A DNA stretch of 64,000 bases. Origin: Planctomycetota bacterium. GTDB taxonomy: Bacteria; Planctomycetota; B15-G4; SIAN01. Below the pieces are notes generated by a model, which worked only from the letters and a program-made list of their open reading frames with translations, did no database searches and was not told the DNA's origin. A program made the position numbers and the translations under genes. The stretch spans positions 1 through 64,000 of the forward strand of contig JANQQL010000030.1 of the NCBI GenBank assembly GCA_028289345.1. Direction: 5' to 3'. Below are positions 44,801-52,296 of this stretch, in pieces; position 1 is the stretch's first letter, and every line of letters begins with the position of its first letter.

Positions 44801-46812
44801 CCGCTCAGGGGAACCGAGGCGAGATCTCCCCCGAATTCGAGCGCAGTCATGACTTGCCCCGCGGAGTCGCGGGTGAAGTGATGAATCACATCGTGCTCGG
44901 AGCGGCTTTCACCGAAGTTTCGGTAGATCCGCTCACGAACGAGGAAACCCGTATCGTCAAAATAGTGCTCCCGCTTGGCAATTCGTCCTTCTTCCTGGGC
45001 CCAACTCTCCGAATAGGTATTGAGAAGCCACTCATCGCTCGGGTCCAACATGGTGATGTTGGACTCCAGAGCATTCGCAAGGTGATCGTAGTGATAGATT
45101 CCTTCCACCGCGTCATACTCGGTGTGGTTCACGCGGACGTTTCCCTTGGAGTAGTTCCCCTCCGTCCGAGAGCGGCGGAAATGCCCGAGCCCGTCGAAGT
45201 GACTGAGTTTGACCACAGAAACTGTCGGCTCGATTTGAGGAGTCGACGAATCGGAATCGGCGTCGTGGAATACGGTCGCTTGTTCAACAAGTCGCTGATT
45301 CAGATCGGTGATGACCGGTCCGCCACTCACGACAGAGATCGGGAGATTCTCGTCCCTTTCGTACTTCACCCAGACGGATCTCACTAGCTGTGAGGTGGCG
45401 CCGTCAAAGATCTCTTGAGAAAGGAAGCGACCCTCGTCATCGGGCTCTTGCCCTTGCGTGAACGGCTGACCATAGAAATAAGCGTCCGCGTCACTCTTGG
45501 TCAGCCCCCCGAGGTAGGCAGAGAAGTAGTGGACGCGGCGATGCCCGAGAGGGTCAATGACGGTGTTCTTCATCTCCAGGGGCTCCTCGTCATCGACCAG
45601 CAGCACCGAAGGGGTGTAACTCCAACGACCCAGCTCGTTTCCGTTCCGGTCCATGACCGTGCGCTCCACAACGCCTGGAGTTCTTTGATAGAACGCGGGC
45701 CGAACCTCTTGATCCGGAAGGGTGTTGCCTGTTGGAAAACGGTAAACCCCGTATCGCCAACCGATCGCTCCCCCCGTCGGAAGCGTCAGCTGGCGGAGCG
45801 TCCCACGAGCATGACAGCTGAGATTCTCAGCCATGGCCTCGTCATCCGCCAACCGGTGGTAGTCATCCAGCGCGGCCGTGAAACTTGACCCATCGGGGAG
45901 CGTGATCGAAGTGAGAAACGCCGCGTGGGTGCCAACAGGCACGATGGGAGAATCGTGAAGGCATGGCCGGTCCAGAGCACCCTGTTCATAAGTAAGCGCG
46001 TACTCTGCGGTGCCTCCTGCAAAAGCCGCTAGCTCTACCTTGGTGAGCAAAGGCACCGATTCGCCATCCATGAAGTAGGAGCGCTCAAACCAAACTCGGT
46101 GAATTCGATCGAAAGTATCCGAAATTTCCCAATAAAGAGGGTTTGAGTAGTCGACCGTCACGTGATTCATGAACCGGTCCTCCACACGAATAAGCCTCCC
46201 ATCCGAGTCGAAGTCGTGCCGCTCACCACTGGGAAACTCCAGGGACCATCCCGCAGCCGTTTCCTGAAGTCGGAGATAGCTTCCGTCGCGGCTATAGGAG
46301 TAGCCGTCGTGGATCGGGTCATTTCGGTGAAGATTGCGATAGAAAGAGTGGCAGCCTCCATCGGGTCCCACGTAGGTCGTTCGCCCCTCCGGATTCATCG
46401 TCGGTGGGTTGGTGGTCGCTGATTCGATTCGCCCGAGGTTGATCGACCAACCCACCCCCGCATTCTGATGAGGCAACAAACGCGCGACATGGTCCGTCCC
46501 CCCCTGATTCCCGATTCCGGGGTCCGAACTATCCTGAGTTTCCCAATCCCAAACCTTGGAGTTGTAGCTCAGCACCAAGCGGTAGGAGAGAGATCCGCCA
46601 GCCGGATAGTCCTCGCCGAGGGGAATCGTGAGCACGAGGTTTCCATTGAACAAGTTGACATGGTCGAATGCGCCGACCTGAAACGCCGTCTCTGCAGAGA
46701 AGCCTCTCTCCTGAGTGGGTTCCTGCTGAGACGTTGCCTTCTCTGTCACTCCCGTGAAGACGGAGCCTCCAAGCATGCCCAACAGAATCAATCGATTTCG
46801 AGATTTCATCAT
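41806..46812 (-). CDS. RHS/YD-repeat protein with a variable C-terminal domain
   Basis: 1668 residues with a short signal-like N-terminus. YD-type repeats (such as YDRQGRLYKVTEPGG, YDARGFLVSEEHPESG) run through most of the chain. The RHS core closes with YHLDHLGTPRLTTD, LNYMLARYYHPELGRFLSVDP and NKYSYARNNPVLYTDPNGE near residue 1490. The last 175 residues are the variable tip, with HTSILI near the beginning and NSNSFTRGLLEALGL plus PGYNVPVPP near the end. This tip type recurs on RHS proteins, but its activity is not known to me. It resembles a circularly permuted papain-like layout without Cys. No immunity-like gene follows. Its start overlaps the stop of the gene upstream (ATGA). Confidence 0.88.
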   Translation of the reverse strand: MMKSRNRLILLGMLGGSVFTGVTEKATSQQEPTQERGFSAETAFQVGAFDHVNLFNGNLVLTIPLGEDYPAGGSLSYRLVLSYNSKVWDWETQDSSDPGIGNQGGTDHVARLLPHQNAGVGWSINLGRIESATTNPPTMNPEGRTTYVGPDGGCHSFYRNLHRNDPIHDGYSYSRDGSYLRLQETAAGWSLEFPSGERHDFDSDGRLIRVEDRFMNHVTVDYSNPLYWEISDTFDRIHRVWFERSYFMDGESVPLLTKVELAAFAGGTAEYALTYEQGALDRPCLHDSPIVPVGTHAAFLTSITLPDGSSFTAALDDYHRLADDEAMAENLSCHARGTLRQLTLPTGGAIGWRYGVYRFPTGNTLPDQEVRPAFYQRTPGVVERTVMDRNGNELGRWSYTPSVLLVDDEEPLEMKNTVIDPLGHRRVHYFSAYLGGLTKSDADAYFYGQPFTQGQEPDDEGRFLSQEIFDGATSQLVRSVWVKYERDENLPISVVSGGPVITDLNQRLVEQATVFHDADSDSSTPQIEPTVSVVKLSHFDGLGHFRRSRTEGNYSKGNVRVNHTEYDAVEGIYHYDHLANALESNITMLDPSDEWLLNTYSESWAQEEGRIAKREHYFDDTGFLVRERIYRNFGESRSEHDVIHHFTRDSAGQVMTALEFGGDLASVPLSGELENLELDESDSQVWIEQRFDSGSLKTSFFKYPGGEALPFLNVDRDIDSSTGLTSATRDASGLQTDLAFDELGRLVRIEPENGEGAIIEYIYHPATSAQLASIDIYQWDNPRPPSGDPLTEGEVVLDDFGRTYEERDLFPGDTWSIRRMLYDALGQRVSVTERSDVPTHRTTFHNYDPFGRARRIVPPENGDLPVGVDHAIEFQYLGDRFVERTVSIGTNWVNGSLRESRVTTTEEYDRQGRLYKVTEPGGIGVEAEYHYDVGDRLTRVIARGGNNQNRYFEYDARGFLVSEEHPESGRTEFSQFNTSGQPGRRKLGVTVSNPNGQWDLTYVYDRAQRLTQIREGQAGRSWKEFHYTDRKDWGWSRGKLRSAVRHNWIEIPWNPGEFIDVPITETFDYEGRGGAISRRETSTFFEIAFSQHWQYSALGDVIGLDYPRCIHESCESQATAGPSRHVSFDYERGVLTGVPGYASSIEYHPNGVVHRIQHANEGVTDTWARDPYDRPRVQNIRAEGISVGDQELGVHRYDGVGNVVARGPEQYFYDAVGRIRSFELNGVTETYGYNRHGNLITVTRSEAGQMTSARTIGVSPSTNRINSLHDGSTLTADYDSVGNMTRLGSESFRYDPFNMIHSYSYPEETYLYTPDDHRVLTARWDGVQSVETWTLRDLDGSVLSAIENIGGEAGTWTWKQDYVYRDRQLLASETPEAGSAGTLHYHLDHLGTPRLTTDLDHQIVHSQHYFPFGESQVEGGAGDQEAIGFTGHELDVHAAGSNLNYMLARYYHPELGRFLSVDPIHSANVGVPQSWNKYSYARNNPVLYTDPNGEDISVKVHHVRIGNYHTSILIVPSNQSRYEEDPRFRKSDKGQFYATIGAGPSSLMFGNLVSGVNRKNDADLSNAKEVLPIDLGTKDEDAVIAELFEAEQNFEKNVSEKSHDYDAFPAPEGERKARRADDSHNSNSFTRGLLEALGLTPPQPKSKVPGYNVPVPPKMFRPPKSPER

Positions 46813-47486
46813 TTCGGATCCGTCGGAATCAAAGAGGGAGGAAAGTCGCCGGCAGAGATCTTCACCGTCGTGTACTCCAGAGTTTCCAGATCAATCAACA
46901 CGACGACATCGTCGACCTGAATCGTTTCGATAGGAATGATGCGAGTGGTGAGGGGAAGAAAGTCATCGACGGACACGATGGTGACGCCATCGCAGCCACC
47001 ATCAAGGTCCATCAAGCCCCCATCGGCTGCGTGCATCGTCCAGGCGCCCACAAACTGCCGCATCACAACGATGCGGCTTTGGCGGCTCCACAGGCGCAAC
47101 TGGTCGTAGTGATCCGCCGAGGTTCGAACGATCGTGCCCGGAGGAAGGGGCTGCCCCTCAGCCATGGATCCGGTTGGTGTGGCGCTCGCGAATTGACCGG
47201 TCTCGAGATCAACTCCGACGAAAACCGAATTTGTGATCACACCATCCGGGAACGAGAGCGAGATCGCTCCATCTTCGTCGTAGTCGGTATCAACGATCGC
47301 GGTCTGCTCCAGAGTTCGAACCAGGTCCTTGATCTCGCGCATGGCGTAGACCCAAGCCACGCGCCCTCCCACGGTCAGATCTGACACGGTGACTTGATCG
47401 GGGCCAACGATCAGACGGGGCCCCTTGCTCACCATCCCGGTGACCCACGTCGCGGCGACAACTCCCAACAACAAGGTTTTGACCAT
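46809..47486 (-). CDS. Exported protein of unknown function, coupled to the RHS gene
   Basis: 225 residues from the ATG at 47486 (the frame is open 31 codons further upstream but those residues look non-coding). A signal peptide or anchor (KTLLLGVVAATWVTGMV) is followed by a beta-rich region with the phrase GGRVAWVYAMREIKDLVRTLE at about residue 50, which looks like a helix. Cys is almost absent. The stop overlaps the RHS start by four bases, so both are made from one mRNA. It could be a partner for export or folding of the RHS protein; no homology is recognised. Confidence 0.7.
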   Translation of the reverse strand: MVKTLLLGVVAATWVTGMVSKGPRLIVGPDQVTVSDLTVGGRVAWVYAMREIKDLVRTLEQTAIVDTDYDEDGAISLSFPDGVITNSVFVGVDLETGQFASATPTGSMAEGQPLPPGTIVRTSADHYDQLRLWSRQSRIVVMRQFVGAWTMHAADGGLMDLDGGCDGVTIVSVDDFLPLTTRIIPIETIQVDDVVVLIDLETLEYTTVKISAGDFPPSLIPTDPK

Positions 47487-47917
47487 CGAACTGTCACTCC
47501 ATCGGGGACTTGTTCTTCGTGAGGCCACAAGGCCTGCGACTCCCTGGTGGCCGGCGAGCCATGCACAGCCAGCTCGCAACTCTCAGGCGCGATCGTGAGA
47601 AACGAGGGGTCACTCAAAACCCAGGACGAGCGCGCCACGAACTCTGCACCAGCGCCTTGAGAAACGGTGAGTTCGCCGGCTCCATTCGGCGCAGTCACCG
47701 GAAGTGATTGGCTGCCGCGGCGGACGGAGAATCTCCGCCATCCACAAGCTCCGCCAGTTGGCTCACCGTTGATCCGAGTTCAAGAAAGAGCGAACCACGG
47801 ACTCACAGGATTTCCCTCCGTCATTCCCTGGTCAGTGACAAGGCCAGGGCGGAAGGCCCACGACCTCAGTGAAGGCCGCTTTGCCTGAACGATCGATGAC
47901 GCAAGGAGATCTCGCCA
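47487..47917. other. Intergenic region upstream of the RHS operon
   Basis: About 430 bases between the small exported gene and the end of the glycoside hydrolase gene, both on the minus strand. The promoter of the RHS operon should lie here. I see no gene or strong hairpin. Confidence 0.4.
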
Positions 47918-48565
47918 TCATCCTTGTCGTCGGAGCGCGATGGAGTCCAACCCGGTCCCGTCTTCGCGTTGGTAGAACTCGATCAAGTGGGGTCCCGACT
48001 CGAGGAAGACCTGCACGGGATCCTCCAAGACCACCCCTCCGGTCACGTGATTGACCTGATCGACCACAAAGTTTTCTGCCGAGGTTGCCGTGTTCCAGAG
48101 GTACCCGTCCACCGGCAACCCGTCGACGCGGACCCAGAAGCTGTTGTCACCGCCCGAGGGGGCTCTCACCCGACATTCGATCTGATACACGCCTGCATCC
48201 TCAACGAGGAACTCATACCGAGCGACACTCGAATCGCTGATCGAAGAGGTTCCCCCTTCGTTGGGAACAACGATGTACTGCCCGCCGCTCGCCAGATCAT
48301 CTTCTCGGATCGAGAATCCGGTCAGCGCTCCCGCTTCCGCTTCCAAGACCGGGTCACCACAATCAGCTTCCCGAATCAGCTCCAACGCCAGCCAATCGAG
48401 GTGAGTTCCATCTTCCCTCGCGTAAAGGTCGATCGTCTGCGGTCCAGCACCCAGACACACCTCGAGCGGGTCATGGAGGAATCCCTGTCCCTGGTAATGG
48501 TTGACGTCGTCCTCGACAAATCCCTCTGAAACCGCGGTGTTCCACAAGTACCCGCTAGAAGGCAT
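47918..48565 (-). CDS. C-terminal part of the frameshifted glycoside hydrolase (two carbohydrate-binding-like repeats)
   Basis: This frame encodes the missing end of the gene at 48376-50286. It contains two copies of a beta-sandwich unit: DGYLWNTA(T/V)SE, VNHY/VNHV, LEDPVQVFLESGPH and the end FYQREDGTGLDSIAL, like CBM6/CBM35-type domains. The unit is preceded in the upstream frame by the start of the same domain (GENALLTGFAINSDPDTSGN). The nominal start at 48565 is an internal Met (MPSSGYLWNT), so this is not an independent gene. Restoring one base near 48600 joins it to the catalytic part. Confidence 0.75.
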   Translation of the reverse strand: MPSSGYLWNTAVSEGFVEDDVNHYQGQGFLHDPLEVCLGAGPQTIDLYAREDGTHLDWLALELIREADCGDPVLEAEAGALTGFSIREDDLASGGQYIVVPNEGGTSSISDSSVARYEFLVEDAGVYQIECRVRAPSGGDNSFWVRVDGLPVDGYLWNTATSAENFVVDQVNHVTGGVVLEDPVQVFLESGPHLIEFYQREDGTGLDSIALRRQG

Positions 48566-50286
48566 TCCGTTGACGGCGACGAAGAAGCTGTCGTCACCAT
48601 GGGATGGGCTCGAACGCGCCCCTTGATTCGGTACTCGCCGGCCGTCGTGGTTTCGAAAACGAACCGAGCTCGATGCTCCGGGTTCGGCGCCCCTTGATTG
48701 GGACCCGATGATTCGATGTACGAGTTTCCGCTCGTGTCCGGGTCAGAATTGATCGCGAACCCAGTCAAGAGAGCGTTCTCTCCCTCGAGAACAAGCCCGG
48801 AGGGCGGCGGGGGCGGAGCGGCCTGATTTTTCAAGTAGAGAATTGGCCGACCCGGCAGATCAAACGGTCTCCAACCACCTGCCCAAGCAAAGGACCCGAC
48901 ACCATCGATGACCCCGTCATAGACATCAAAGTGCTCGTAGTCGTAGATGCCGGGCGCCAGCTCGACCTCAAACACGTTGCCCCCCGCAGTGAAGGAGTGG
49001 AGGTCTTGGTACACAAGGTACTCGGAACCGGGTGCGGCAAGACAGTAACTCGTCGTCGACAGCTCGTTTCGGGGTTCCATCGCCGCCAAGTTCATGCTCT
49101 CTGCGTAGCTCAGCGTACGCCCCATCGCTTTTCGCATTCGTTCCCGCTCGGCCTCTGCAGGCTGGAGCGGGTCGGGAAACAGCGGGAGGCCGTACTCCAC
49201 ATCCATGAAGATCGGATGATGCCCTCGCAGGAAGCTCTTCCAAACCCACCGGTGATCTCCTCCGAGACCCCAGATGTGGTCGGTATCCAAGATCGACACT
49301 TTCTCACCGCTTGCTTCGGGAGGTTGCTTGTAGGGGTCTCCACCAAAGGAAACCAGCTCCGCTTCACTTTCCGCAAGAGAGCTGTTCAGAAACTGTCGGG
49401 AGCCCGACATCCAGATGAGATGGCACTTGCTCTTGCTGCTCTCATAGTCCCGAATGAAGTCGATCATGTGGTACTGCCAGTCTCGTGACGAAACGACGCC
49501 TGGCGGGACCGTCACATAGTCATGACTCTCGTTGCTGATCTCCCAGACGATGTTGTCAAAGTGATTGAGCTCGTCGATCATGCGCCGGACATATGCCTCC
49601 TGACGCATCGTGACTTCCGGGATTTCCAGAGTGTGGACGAGGAGGCCCGTGCCGAGCCGCGTTTCCTTGCGAACTTTGGAAGACACTTTCGGATCACCAT
49701 CGACCAAGTTGATGTTGTTCTGATGGTGGTAAGGGTGGCTTCGCCAAGGATCTCCTGGCTCGTTCGGCCGAGGAAAAGACCATCCCTGAAAAAGCATGAT
49801 GCTGACGTAGATCCCACGGTCGGCCGCCAACTGAACCCGGCGCCGGATCTCCGAGAAATAGGCGTCGTCAAACTGATCGAGGTCAAACTTCGGCAGTCCA
49901 TCCAGAGCATTCCCGGGCCCCGTTCGAAGATAGGGCTGGGGTGCCAAGTACAGATTGCTTGTCGACCATGGGATCCATCGAGAATGCTCCCAATTCCAAC
50001 CTCGCAAGAAGTTGTGACCGTCAGCAACCATGTCGTTCAGGAAGGTCTCATAGGGAAACATCGGTGGAGGATGGGAGGTCCCCCAGTCGACGAAGACGCT
50101 CCAGTGATGGGACCCGGTGAAGTAGACGAGGTTTCCCGAACGATCCATGAGGTAACGGGAATTGTCGGGATGGATCGTGAGTGGGTAGATCGGGTCTGGC
50201 GCTTGCGCGTTGGCAGAGCGGCCAGCGATGGTTGCGATGAATGCGGCAAAGGCAACAAGGGCGGGGTGACGCTGCATCCTCTTCAC
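48376..50286 (-). CDS. Apiosidase-like glycoside hydrolase (DUF4038 type), 3' end frameshifted
   Basis: Signal peptide (about residues 1-27, ending ANA), then a TIM-barrel domain beginning PLTIHPDNSRYLMDRSGN and FTGSHHW, as in DUF4038/apiosidase-like (GH140-related) enzymes. The likely acid/base Glu is in IVWEISNESHD (about residue 255) and a second acidic residue in FMDVEYG (about 350). A small beta-domain (GGNVFEVELAPGIYDYEHFD) completes the core at about residue 500. The chain should continue into carbohydrate-binding domains, but after GRVRA (near 48605) the frame shifts. The ORF then ends in 70 or so nonsense residues, while the true sequence continues in the frame of 47918-48565. The enzyme probably attacks plant or algal polysaccharide outside the cell. 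Confidence 0.8.
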   Translation of the reverse strand: MKRMQRHPALVAFAAFIATIAGRSANAQAPDPIYPLTIHPDNSRYLMDRSGNLVYFTGSHHWSVFVDWGTSHPPPMFPYETFLNDMVADGHNFLRGWNWEHSRWIPWSTSNLYLAPQPYLRTGPGNALDGLPKFDLDQFDDAYFSEIRRRVQLAADRGIYVSIMLFQGWSFPRPNEPGDPWRSHPYHHQNNINLVDGDPKVSSKVRKETRLGTGLLVHTLEIPEVTMRQEAYVRRMIDELNHFDNIVWEISNESHDYVTVPPGVVSSRDWQYHMIDFIRDYESSKSKCHLIWMSGSRQFLNSSLAESEAELVSFGGDPYKQPPEASGEKVSILDTDHIWGLGGDHRWVWKSFLRGHHPIFMDVEYGLPLFPDPLQPAEAERERMRKAMGRTLSYAESMNLAAMEPRNELSTTSYCLAAPGSEYLVYQDLHSFTAGGNVFEVELAPGIYDYEHFDVYDGVIDGVGSFAWAGGWRPFDLPGRPILYLKNQAAPPPPPSGLVLEGENALLTGFAINSDPDTSGNSYIESSGPNQGAPNPEHRARFVFETTTAGEYRIKGRVRAHPMVTTASSSPSTECLLAGTCGTPRFQRDLSRTTSTITRDRDSSMTRSRCVWVLDRRRSTFTRGKMELTSIGWRWS

Positions 50287-50738
50287 GGCGTGCGCTCCCT
50301 ATCGAAGTGGTCTCGACAAGATGGCGAGAAAACCACGACCGAGTGGATTCCATCAATGCCAACCCGATCAGGCGCAAACCACCTCAGCCACGGACCGCTC
50401 TTTTCTGAAATCAACTCTCTCATCCACTCCAAGGAAGTGATGGTCGTCCCTAGCTTTCCCATGCACGTGACGGACGTTTCCAGACCGGCACCGTCATCAA
50501 TCCCTTCCCGATCGTGACGCCAATCTGGCGGCGAAAACTCAATTTTCCCAGGCACGCATCGGCCCGTCGCGGGTCCCGACGAAGGGTGCGGTTCGGAAAC
50601 AAGCGTTCGGCCGCGCAGGAACTGGAAGCGCTTGTTCCAATCGTCCACGAAAACCCGGTCATGCCTGTCACACAGCGGCGTCCGCGGTCGTCAACCTTTT
50701 GCCGGCCGACCTGCCGGCCCAAAACCTAGGAGAAAGAC
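50287..50738. other. Divergent intergenic region with the ECF41 promoter
   Basis: 452 bases between the glycoside hydrolase and the carboxymuconolactone-decarboxylase-like gene. The right end carries the ECF41-type promoter at 50666-50692. No gene is apparent in the remainder. Confidence 0.5.
50666..50692 (+). promoter_or_regulatory. ECF41-type promoter
   Basis: TGTCACA, exactly 16 bases, then CGTC: an exact match to the promoter consensus published for ECF41 sigma factors (TGTCACA-N16-CGTC). It lies 46 bases before the ATG of the gene pair that encodes an ECF41 sigma factor, so it is probably the autoregulated promoter of the pair. Confidence 0.85.
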
Positions 50739-51254
50739 ATGACCGAAACCGCGACAGAACAGGCCGCCATCCAGGCGTTTGGTCGCCAGTACGACTACGA
50801 TGTCAGCTATCTGGAACAGATGCTGCGGGAATCTCGGGAGGCTTACCAGGTCTTCGTCGCCGCCCAGCCGATGTCGCTGCACCGTGAGGAGTTGCCTCTG
50901 GACGCTCACTTCATTGCTCGGATCGCCGCGATGCAAGGCGAGGACTGCGGTGCCTGTGCTCAGCTGAACTTGCGGATGGCTTTGGAGGCCGGCATCGACA
51001 AAGAGATACTGCGCACCATGGTTCACGATCCCCGACAACTGCCCGCAGCTCTTCACGACGTCTACCAACACACCCGCGATGTCTCCAGCAACCAGCCGTT
51101 GGACAAGGATCGCGCCGCGCGGATCCGTCAGCGGTACAGCGAAGCGGCCTTCGTGGAGCTCGCGGTGGTGATTGCCGGATCGCGGATCTACCCGACCGCC
51201 AAACGCTCCTTACTCCAGGACCAGGCCTGCACGATTTTGAGTGTGGACCGTTGA
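50739..51254 (+). CDS. Carboxymuconolactone decarboxylase / AhpD-like protein
   Basis: 171 residues with AGGAG seven bases before the ATG. The family's thiol motif is EDCGACAQLNLRMA (CxxC near residue 69-72) followed by a helix with DKEIL. Such proteins are alkylhydroperoxidase-like or act on gamma-carboxymuconolactone. The usual downstream neighbour of ECF41 sigma factors is a protein of this kind (or an oxidoreductase or epimerase), and here the sigma gene follows directly with a four-base overlap (TTGA). It is driven by the ECF41 promoter upstream. Probably a redox protein of a stress response; the substrate is unknown. Confidence 0.85.
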   Translation: MTETATEQAAIQAFGRQYDYDVSYLEQMLRESREAYQVFVAAQPMSLHREELPLDAHFIARIAAMQGEDCGACAQLNLRMALEAGIDKEILRTMVHDPRQLPAALHDVYQHTRDVSSNQPLDKDRAARIRQRYSEAAFVELAVVIAGSRIYPTAKRSLLQDQACTILSVDR

Positions 51255-52096
51255 CCAACGCGGAGGACTTCGAAGGGGAACGTCGCTCTCTGGAACGGCT
51301 AGCCTACCGCATGCTCGGCTCGGTGGCCGACGCAGAAGACATTGCGCAAGAGACCTTCCTGCGCTGGCGGCAGGCCGGCCAGCCGCAGTTGGACCGGCCA
51401 CGAGCCTGGTTCACCCGCACTTGCACGCGCCTGTGCCTGGACCGGATCAAATCCACAGAACGACAGAGAGTAGAGTACATCGGCGAGTGGCTGCCGGAGC
51501 CGCTGGTCGAACACGGCGATCGCCAGGAGCTGGACGAAACCCTCTCCATGGCCTTGCTGCGAACGGTCGAGCGATTGCCGGCCACCGAGCGAGCCAGTTT
51601 TCTGCTGCACGACGTGTTTGGTTACGAGTTCACCGAGGTCGCGGAGATCCTGGATCTCCAGCCGGCCAACTGCCGGCAGCTCGCGTCGCGGGCGCGTCAA
51701 CACTTGAGAGGTGACGGCCAGCGACAAGTGGACGAAGTGACGGTGCGGCGATTGTCCGATGCCTTCTTTGCTGCCATCGACTCGGGGAACCTGGAAGGCC
51801 TGCAGGGCGTGTTGGCCGAAGATGTGGTGCTCTACTCCGACGGAGGGGGCCAAGTGGCTGCCTCGCCAGTTCCCGTGGAAGGTGCAGCCAAGGTGGCCAA
51901 GTTCTTCTTGAAAGTCTACGCCAACGAACCAGCCTACGAGCTCGCCGTCACATGGTTCAACGGCGCCCCGGGCGTGGTGGTTCAGCAAGAAGGACGACCC
52001 GTCTCGGCGTTCCAGTTCGAAGTCCTGAACGGCCGCATCGCCGGCATCTACGTGCAACGCAATCCAGACAAGCTGGGTGTGTTCTCACCCTCATGA
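51251..52096 (+). CDS. ECF41-family RNA polymerase sigma factor with C-terminal SnoaL-like domain
   Basis: 281 residues starting at a TTG that overlaps the preceding stop. Region 2 (LERLAYRMLGSVADAEDIAQETFLRW) and region 4 (LPATERASFLLHDVFGYEFTEVAEIL) are typical. The ECF41 hallmarks are all present: WLPEP in the linker, DGGGQVAA in the extension and NPDKL near the C-terminus. The SnoaL-like extension acts in ECF41 factors as a built-in regulator that replaces an anti-sigma factor. The adjacent carboxymuconolactone-decarboxylase-like gene and the matching promoter fit an autoregulated unit. Signal unknown. Confidence 0.92.
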   Translation: MTNAEDFEGERRSLERLAYRMLGSVADAEDIAQETFLRWRQAGQPQLDRPRAWFTRTCTRLCLDRIKSTERQRVEYIGEWLPEPLVEHGDRQELDETLSMALLRTVERLPATERASFLLHDVFGYEFTEVAEILDLQPANCRQLASRARQHLRGDGQRQVDEVTVRRLSDAFFAAIDSGNLEGLQGVLAEDVVLYSDGGGQVAASPVPVEGAAKVAKFFLKVYANEPAYELAVTWFNGAPGVVVQQEGRPVSAFQFEVLNGRIAGIYVQRNPDKLGVFSPS

Positions 52097-52296
52097 TTCC
52101 TGAGGATTGCCACAGGAGTGATCCGACGTTGCTTCTGCCTAGGCCCCCTTCCGTTCTCCCCCGGCGACCTCTCTGAAACTCGTGGAGGACGGAGCCCCGC
52201 GTGATGTCGGACAACGTCTCGACGCCAACACGCTTGTCCCGAACGAGAGAATCGAGTCTACGCTGCGAATGGTCGCCCGCAGCTTGGATCTGATCC

